A DNA stretch of 64,000 nt, from contig CAJUAC010000009.1 in the NCBI GenBank assembly GCA_910583885.1, positions 1 through 64,000 on the forward strand, in the 5' to 3' direction. The notes under the pieces were generated by a model. It did not search any database. It was not told the DNA's origin and saw only the letters and a list, made by a program, of their open reading frames with translations. Positions 59,862 to 64,000 of this stretch are shown here, one piece after another. Position numbers and translations under genes: made by a program. The DNA is from an uncultured Oscillospiraceae bacterium (lineage in GTDB: Bacteria; Bacillota; Clostridia; Oscillospirales; Oscillospiraceae). How positions within the stretch are numbered: position 1 is the stretch's first letter; every line of letters begins with the position of its first letter.

Positions 59862-60941
59862 CTACGGTTTCAATATGAAATCCAGGCAGACCGGGTTGTG
59901 GTCGCTCCAGCGGAACCCCGTATCATAGACCTTCGCCTCCACCACCTCCACATTGGCGGAGACAATGAAGCCATCTACCGTAACCACATAGTTATCCGGG
60001 CCATAGGGCCGGTCCGCATTGCGGCAGGAGGGCACCGGGCCTGCCGCATCAAAGGGGGCCACGACAGCCAGCCCCTCTGGGACAAGCTCTGCCGGGATAG
60101 GCTGAGCCCAGGTGTACTCCGGGCCGGAAATGCCGAAAACCTCTGCGGAGTTCCCCAGCAGGTCCTTGTTAAAATCACCCCCGGCGATAGCGTAGTTCCC
60201 TCTCTCATACTCTGCGTACATATCTGCAAACAGCATCTCCAGCTGTTCCTCTGCAATCGTCCCGTCGGAGGTATAGGCAGACAGGTGGAGGTTGTAGAGT
60301 ACCAGCTCCTCCCCCTCCGGCAGAGGGATCCGCTGAACCGAGTAGCACCGGTCGCAGTCCACCAGCTTCATCAACCCGTCTTCAATGGGCAGCTGGCGGC
60401 GGATGGCCGACACAATAGGGAACTTGGAAAAGGTGGCCTGCCCGGCCCGGTTAGCCCCATGGGGCTCAAGCAGGGGCCAGAAGAGGTAGGGGCTGTCATA
60501 ATTCTGGGCAAAGGTGCCATGGAGGAAATATATCTGGCTACATATCAAGGCCCACTCGTCCTGGTGATAGCTGCGGGTGCCGTCCACATCCACCTCCTGG
60601 AGCAGCAGGAAGGTTGGATCGAGCTCCTGCACTGCCGATACCGCACCGGTTATATTTTCCACAACCGCCTCCGGGGACCGGGCCCGGCTCTCCTTGCCGC
60701 CGTCCATAAAGAAGCTGTAATCGTCACTGTAGGCCCCAAAGCCGATATTATAGGAGACGAGCCGGTACTGCCTCCCTGCTGTCAGAGCGACATCAAGCCC
60801 ATCGTCGTGGACCGTCAATACCTCCAGCTCCTGCCTGTCCTCCACCCGGTAGTAGGCCCCAAATACATAGGCCACATAGCCTCCCACCACCAGCACCAAG
60901 ACCAACAGCAGGCATAGCAGGCTCTTCAACAGCTTCTTCAT
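59862..60941 (-). CDS. Membrane-anchored endonuclease/exonuclease/phosphatase protein
   Basis: A 359-aa protein with an N-terminal hydrophobic anchor (about 5-30) and an EEP fold outside the membrane. Active-site patterns include YNIGFGAY, LLQEVD (metal-binding Glu), NLHLSAYTSD, GGDFNKD and WSDHNPVCLD (Asp/His). Members cleave nucleic acids or sugar or lipid phosphates; the target is unknown. AAAGGAGGGCGGAT precedes the ATG. It lies downstream of a hairpin-dense spacer. Confidence 0.8.
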   Translation of the reverse strand: MKKLLKSLLCLLLVLVLVVGGYVAYVFGAYYRVEDRQELEVLTVHDDGLDVALTAGRQYRLVSYNIGFGAYSDDYSFFMDGGKESRARSPEAVVENITGAVSAVQELDPTFLLLQEVDVDGTRSYHQDEWALICSQIYFLHGTFAQNYDSPYLFWPLLEPHGANRAGQATFSKFPIVSAIRRQLPIEDGLMKLVDCDRCYSVQRIPLPEGEELVLYNLHLSAYTSDGTIAEEQLEMLFADMYAEYERGNYAIAGGDFNKDLLGNSAEVFGISGPEYTWAQPIPAELVPEGLAVVAPFDAAGPVPSCRNADRPYGPDNYVVTVDGFIVSANVEVVEAKVYDTGFRWSDHNPVCLDFILKP

Positions 60942-60963
60942 ATCCGCCCTCCTTTTCCGGTAA

Positions 60964-61003
60964 ACATCCTTTTTCTTGAAGGAAAAAGGATCAAAAAGAA
61001 CTT
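60964..61003. repeat. Dispersed hairpin repeat, copy 2
   Basis: ATCCTTTTTC (60966-60975) and GAAAAAGGAT (60982-60991) form a 10-bp stem; read on the minus strand it matches copy 1 at 45593-45632, including the flanking AGTTCTTTTTGAT. A T-A pair of copy 1 is C-G here. Confidence 0.7.
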
Positions 61004-61070
61004 AAAACAGCTTGGATAAAACCGCTCCTCCCCCACCCGCAACGGGAGCCAAACAAAGTTTGGCGACAGA

Positions 61071-61112
61071 AGCTTTTCTTTTGCTTATGTTCCTTGTTCA
61101 CAAAGAAAAGCT
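61071..61112 (-). terminator. Hairpin overlapping the U32 peptidase stop
   Basis: AGCTTTTCTTT (61071-61081) and AAAGAAAAGCT (61102-61112), 11-bp perfect stem with a 20-nt loop. The loop contains GGAACATAA, also found at 2222-2234 on the minus strand. No clear U-run. Confidence 0.5.
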
Positions 61113-62340
61113 ACGACTTTGCAGAGAGGTCCCGCTCAATGCGCAGGATACTCCAGGCCGGCACAGGCTGTGGCAGCTGCATCCGGAATACCATCTGTGG
61201 TTTTTTCGGTTCGGTCAGGGGTGCGCCCTCCTCATCCTCCATCACGGGGACCTCGAATGCAAAGGGCTTCATGTCCGGCCCCACCAGCTCCACCGTATCC
61301 CCAGTGCAGAACTTGTTGCGGAGTGTCAGCGCAGCATAGCCGTGCTCATCACAGCTGGTTATCAGAGCCACCACCTGCCACTCCCGGATATACCGGGCGT
61401 TCTCTGTGTACTGCCCCGGCGGGCCATAGTAGAAGCCAGTGGCGTAATGCCGGTGGCTGACCCGCTCCACTTCCCTGCGCCATATGGGGTCGATTGGCCG
61501 CCCGGCAACCACGTCGTCGATGGCGTGGCGGTATGCCCCGGTGACAATAGCGGCGTAGTAGGCACTCTTGGCCCGGCCCTCAATCTTCAGGCTGTCCAAT
61601 CCTGCGTCCATTAGTTCCGCCACATGGTCGATCATACACATGTCACGGGAATTCATAATATACGTCCCCTTCCCGTCCTCAAAGACCGGGAAGTACTCCC
61701 CAGGCCGCTTCTCCTCCATGAGATAATATTGGTAACGGCAGGGCTGGGCGCAGGCCCCCCGGTTGCTGTCCCGGCCCGTCATATAGTTCGACAGCAAACA
61801 CCGCCCGCTGTAGCTGACGCACATTGCCCCGTGGACAAATGCCTCCAGCGCCAGTTCCTCAGGCGTCCGCGCCCGGATCTCCCGGATCTCATCCAAGCTC
61901 AGCTCCCGCGCCAGGATGACCCGCTTGGCCCCCAGATCATACCAGGCTGCCGCAGCCTGGTAGTTGGCTACGCTGGCCTGGGTGGAGATGTGTCGCTCAC
62001 AGCGGGGAGCGTACTGCCCCGCCAGGGTGAACACCCCCAGATCTGCCACAATCAGGGCGTCTACCCCCACATCGTTCAAAAGCTCCAGCCACGCCGGGAG
62101 GCTGTCCACCTCCCGGTTACGCGGCATGGTATTGACGGTTACATGGACACGTACCCCCTGCTCATGGGCAAAGCGCACTGCCCGCGGCAGCTCCTCCGGG
62201 GAGAAATTCCCCGCAAAGGAGCGCATCCCAAAGCTTTCCCCCGCCAGGTAAACCGCATCCGCGCCATACAGCACCGCCATCCGCAACCGCTCCATGTCCC
62301 CGGCGGGTGACAGGAGCTCCGGCTTCCTTCTCTCTCCCAT
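61111..62340 (-). CDS. U32-family peptidase
   Basis: A 409-aa protein of the U32 (collagenase-like) family. The full signature EAFVHGAMCVSYSGRCLLS is split as EAFVHGAMC and SYSGRCLLS around residues 155-175, followed by NRGACAQPCRY. Members act as proteases or as partners in RNA hydroxylation with iron-sulfur clusters; the cysteine cluster fits the latter class too. It is 6 nt after mltG. The short C-terminal beta domain is present. Confidence 0.85.
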   Translation of the reverse strand: MGERRKPELLSPAGDMERLRMAVLYGADAVYLAGESFGMRSFAGNFSPEELPRAVRFAHEQGVRVHVTVNTMPRNREVDSLPAWLELLNDVGVDALIVADLGVFTLAGQYAPRCERHISTQASVANYQAAAAWYDLGAKRVILARELSLDEIREIRARTPEELALEAFVHGAMCVSYSGRCLLSNYMTGRDSNRGACAQPCRYQYYLMEEKRPGEYFPVFEDGKGTYIMNSRDMCMIDHVAELMDAGLDSLKIEGRAKSAYYAAIVTGAYRHAIDDVVAGRPIDPIWRREVERVSHRHYATGFYYGPPGQYTENARYIREWQVVALITSCDEHGYAALTLRNKFCTGDTVELVGPDMKPFAFEVPVMEDEEGAPLTEPKKPQMVFRMQLPQPVPAWSILRIERDLSAKS

Positions 62341-62346
62341 AGCGCG

Positions 62347-63612
62347 TCACTTGGCGGGCTGTGCCGCTTTATCCTTAGCGGCTTTTTCCTGCGCGGCGTT
62401 GTGCTTTGCCAGGGTCTCGCTGAACACGTGCTTGTCATCCGCACCCAGAACATAGAAATAATAGTCCGTATCCGCCGGTATCAAGGCCGCCTGGATGGAG
62501 GCGATGCCCGGGTTTGCAATGGGTGTGGGCGGCAGGCCTGTGTGCTGGTAGAGGTTGTAGGGGCTATCCAGAGTCGTGTAGTCCTCCTGAGTGATGGCCC
62601 GGCCGCCGGCAGCGTAGACCAGGGCGGCGTCGATTTGCAGCAGATAGTTGGTCTCCCCCGCATTCTCCAGGCGGTTGTAGATGACGGAGGCAATCTTATC
62701 CCGGTCGCTGCCGTCGGTCTCACGCTCCACCAGCGAGGCGATGGTGATAATATCCGCCAGCTCATAGCTGCTGTCTGCAAACAGGTCTGCCAAATCCTCG
62801 TTGTTAAATACTTTATTATTGAAGTTGGAAAGCATCGAATTGAACGCCAGCTCGGGCCGTGCCCCCACATAGAAGTTGTAGGTGTCCGGGAACAGGTAGC
62901 CCTCCAGGCGGCTGATACTGCCCAGGTTCTCATTGTCAATGAAGGAATACTCCTCGAAGGCGTAATTCTCCGCAATGTCGGTCAGATCCTCCACTGTGCC
63001 CACGCCCTTCTTCGCCAGCAGCTCAATGATCTGAGAAACCGTGTAACCCTCAGGGATCGCCACGTCAACAGTCACGGCCGAGCCGCCCCTGGAGCGCATG
63101 TTCCGGATCAGGGCCATATAGTCCATATTGGTGTTGAGCGTGAACGTCCCCTGGGTAATTTTCGCGTCCGCATGGCTGAACCAGCAGAATAAGCGGAAAA
63201 ACCAGCCATACTCAATGAGGCCGTCCTTTTGCAGCGCCTCGGCCACCTTGGCCATGTCGTAATAAGTGACCTCCTTCGTCTTCCCACTCTCCTGCTCCTC
63301 GTCCTTCACCTCTGTGACCCACTCCTCCTTTACCTCGAAATTGACCTCCTTATAGGTCTTGTTCAAGGCAGCAAAATCGTTTGCCAGCATCCAGCCCACC
63401 CCCGCAAAGATGGCAGAGGAGGCCGCTACGATGGCTACCCACAGGATCAAGGCCAACAGCGGGTTGCCACGCTTCTTCTTTTTCTTCTTATTACCGGTGC
63501 GCTGCCCGGCAGGCGCGCTGCGGGGCTGCTCCTGCGCCCCGGCGTCGGAGGCGGCCTGCCGTACCTGGCGGCCGTCCCAGCTGGTGGTTTGGTTGCGATC
63601 CTCATGATACAT
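62347..63612 (-). CDS. mltG: Endolytic peptidoglycan transglycosylase
   Basis: Inner-membrane lytic transglycosylase that cleaves nascent glycan strands. The 421-aa protein has a cytoplasmic N-terminus with a KKKKKK run, one membrane helix (about 55-75), the LysM-like region and the YceG domain with catalytic Glu in ASLVERETDG and YNRLENAGE, plus the C-terminal PTPIANPG. AAAGGAGGAG precedes the ATG. Functional companion of murD, glmM and dacF. Confidence 0.9.
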   Translation of the reverse strand: MYHEDRNQTTSWDGRQVRQAASDAGAQEQPRSAPAGQRTGNKKKKKKRGNPLLALILWVAIVAASSAIFAGVGWMLANDFAALNKTYKEVNFEVKEEWVTEVKDEEQESGKTKEVTYYDMAKVAEALQKDGLIEYGWFFRLFCWFSHADAKITQGTFTLNTNMDYMALIRNMRSRGGSAVTVDVAIPEGYTVSQIIELLAKKGVGTVEDLTDIAENYAFEEYSFIDNENLGSISRLEGYLFPDTYNFYVGARPELAFNSMLSNFNNKVFNNEDLADLFADSSYELADIITIASLVERETDGSDRDKIASVIYNRLENAGETNYLLQIDAALVYAAGGRAITQEDYTTLDSPYNLYQHTGLPPTPIANPGIASIQAALIPADTDYYFYVLGADDKHVFSETLAKHNAAQEKAAKDKAAQPAK

Positions 63613-63779
63613 GGAGCGCTCCTCCTTTGGTGGATGAACTAGCAGGCCCGTCCGTCCCCGCCCAAAAAAGGATCCCGGCGGAAAAATGGGGCCAACTGAA
63701 ATATTTTTTTGTGGCCAAGCTGCATTTTGCCCTGCTCCAACATAGGATGTTCCAGACTGATAAGTGAGGTGAACACATT

Positions 63780-64000
63780 ATGTGGAACAACAACTCTGGC
63801 TGCCTGTGGATCATTCTGATCATCATCCTGATCTGCTGCTGCGGCAGCGGCAATGGGAACAGCTTCGGCTGTAGCTGCGGCAGCGTTGGCGGCTGCAACT
63901 GCGGAAACTTCGGCGGCTGCAACAACGGCTGTAATTGCGGCAATTCCTGCGGCTGCAACTGCGGCAATTGCGGGTGCAATTGTAACTGCAACTGCAACTG
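63780..64000 (+). CDS. Very cysteine-rich small protein (partial)
   Basis: The frame starts at ATG 63780 and is open to the window end (at least 73 residues). A hydrophobic segment WIIILIILICCC (about 10-21) is followed by a region made almost only of Cys, Gly and Asn, with repeated GCNCG units. AGGTGA lies 7 nt upstream of the ATG. Comparable proteins in related genomes are annotated as high-cysteine chorion-like; function unknown, possibly spore- or envelope-associated. Composition is utterly unlike its neighbours. The true length cannot be seen. Confidence 0.65.
   Translation, partial: MWNNNSGCLWIILIIILICCCGSGNGNSFGCSCGSVGGCNCGNFGGCNNGCNCGNSCGCNCGNCGCNCNCNCN

Noticed and set aside
59406..60917. 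503-codon plus-strand frame opposite the nuclease-like gene
   Set aside because: Antisense shadow of a G+C-rich gene; no recognisable protein features, while the minus-strand frame has clear EEP motifs.
63602..63997. Minus-strand Gln/Leu/Pro-rich frame at the right edge
   Set aside because: It is the reverse translation of the repetitive TGC/AAC/GGC codons of the cysteine-rich gene.
63840..64000. Short tandem repeats resembling a repeat array
   Set aside because: The periodicity is codon repetition of Cys, Gly and Asn in one frame; there are no spacers as in CRISPR.

Overview
The window reads as a chromosomal segment of a strictly anaerobic, endospore-forming member of the Clostridia, most likely an Oscillospiraceae-type gut bacterium (Flavonifractor/Lawsonibacter-like). 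The reasons are the moderately high G+C, the sporulation genes (sigH, spoIIM-like, gerW, yunB, cdaA/cdaR), rubrerythrin, the IspH-ribosomal S1 fusion, and Firmicutes-type gene orders such as yicC-remA-gmk-rpoZ-priA-def-fmt-rsmB-rlmN-prpC-prkC-rsgA and scpA-scpB-DUF2953-gerW. The lineage is inferred from gene content and not tested by comparison. Nearly all of the window is core chromosome. I see no prophage, insertion sequence, CRISPR array or tRNA gene.

Layout. 1-5.3 kb: a partial zinc-ribbon gene, sigH, glmM and the ruvCAB resolution operon with a long leader. 5.3-10.7 kb: a B12-dependent methionine synthase, xerD, a SpoIIM-like protein, a small membrane protein and yajC. 10.8-15.3 kb: a more A+T-rich patch with a 62-aa membrane protein, a phosphoesterase, a HAD hydrolase, a pseudouridine synthase, an unknown HELRY protein and rubrerythrin. 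15.4-26 kb: a long minus-strand cluster from the M50 protease and scpAB through gerW, dacF, rluB-like, an RpiR regulator and a flavoprotein to cmk, plsC and ispH-S1. 26-36.5 kb: mixed-strand genes, including a TVP38/glycosyltransferase pair, ligA, yunB, murD and the RNase P RNA gene (plus strand, with a textbook promoter). 36.6-55.8 kb: yebC, an aminotransferase, the PASTA kinase/phosphatase/translation-maturation cluster, remA-gmk-rpoZ, a J-domain/DUF5685 pair and the c-di-AMP genes cdaA-cdaR. 56-64 kb: an A+T-rich hydrolase behind a promoter with an operator-like palindrome, a cysteine desulfurase-like enzyme with DUF3343, a membrane protein, an exported nuclease-like protein, a U32 peptidase, mltG, and the start of an extremely cysteine-rich small protein running off the end.

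The genes combine envelope growth (glmM, murD, dacF, mltG, PASTA kinase, CdaA), chromosome upkeep (ruvABC, ligA, priA, scpAB, xerD), protein synthesis and maturation (def, fmt, rsmB, rlmN, rsgA, S1, rnpB), and sporulation.

The most noteworthy non-textbook signals are these: an 18-bp hairpin that buries the Shine-Dalgarno of the gene after yajC; two dispersed hairpin repeats with a compensatory base-pair change; a sigH promoter placed so close to the ATG that the mRNA should be nearly leaderless; a palindrome just downstream of the hydrolase promoter; and the Cys/Asn/Gly-rich protein at the right edge.
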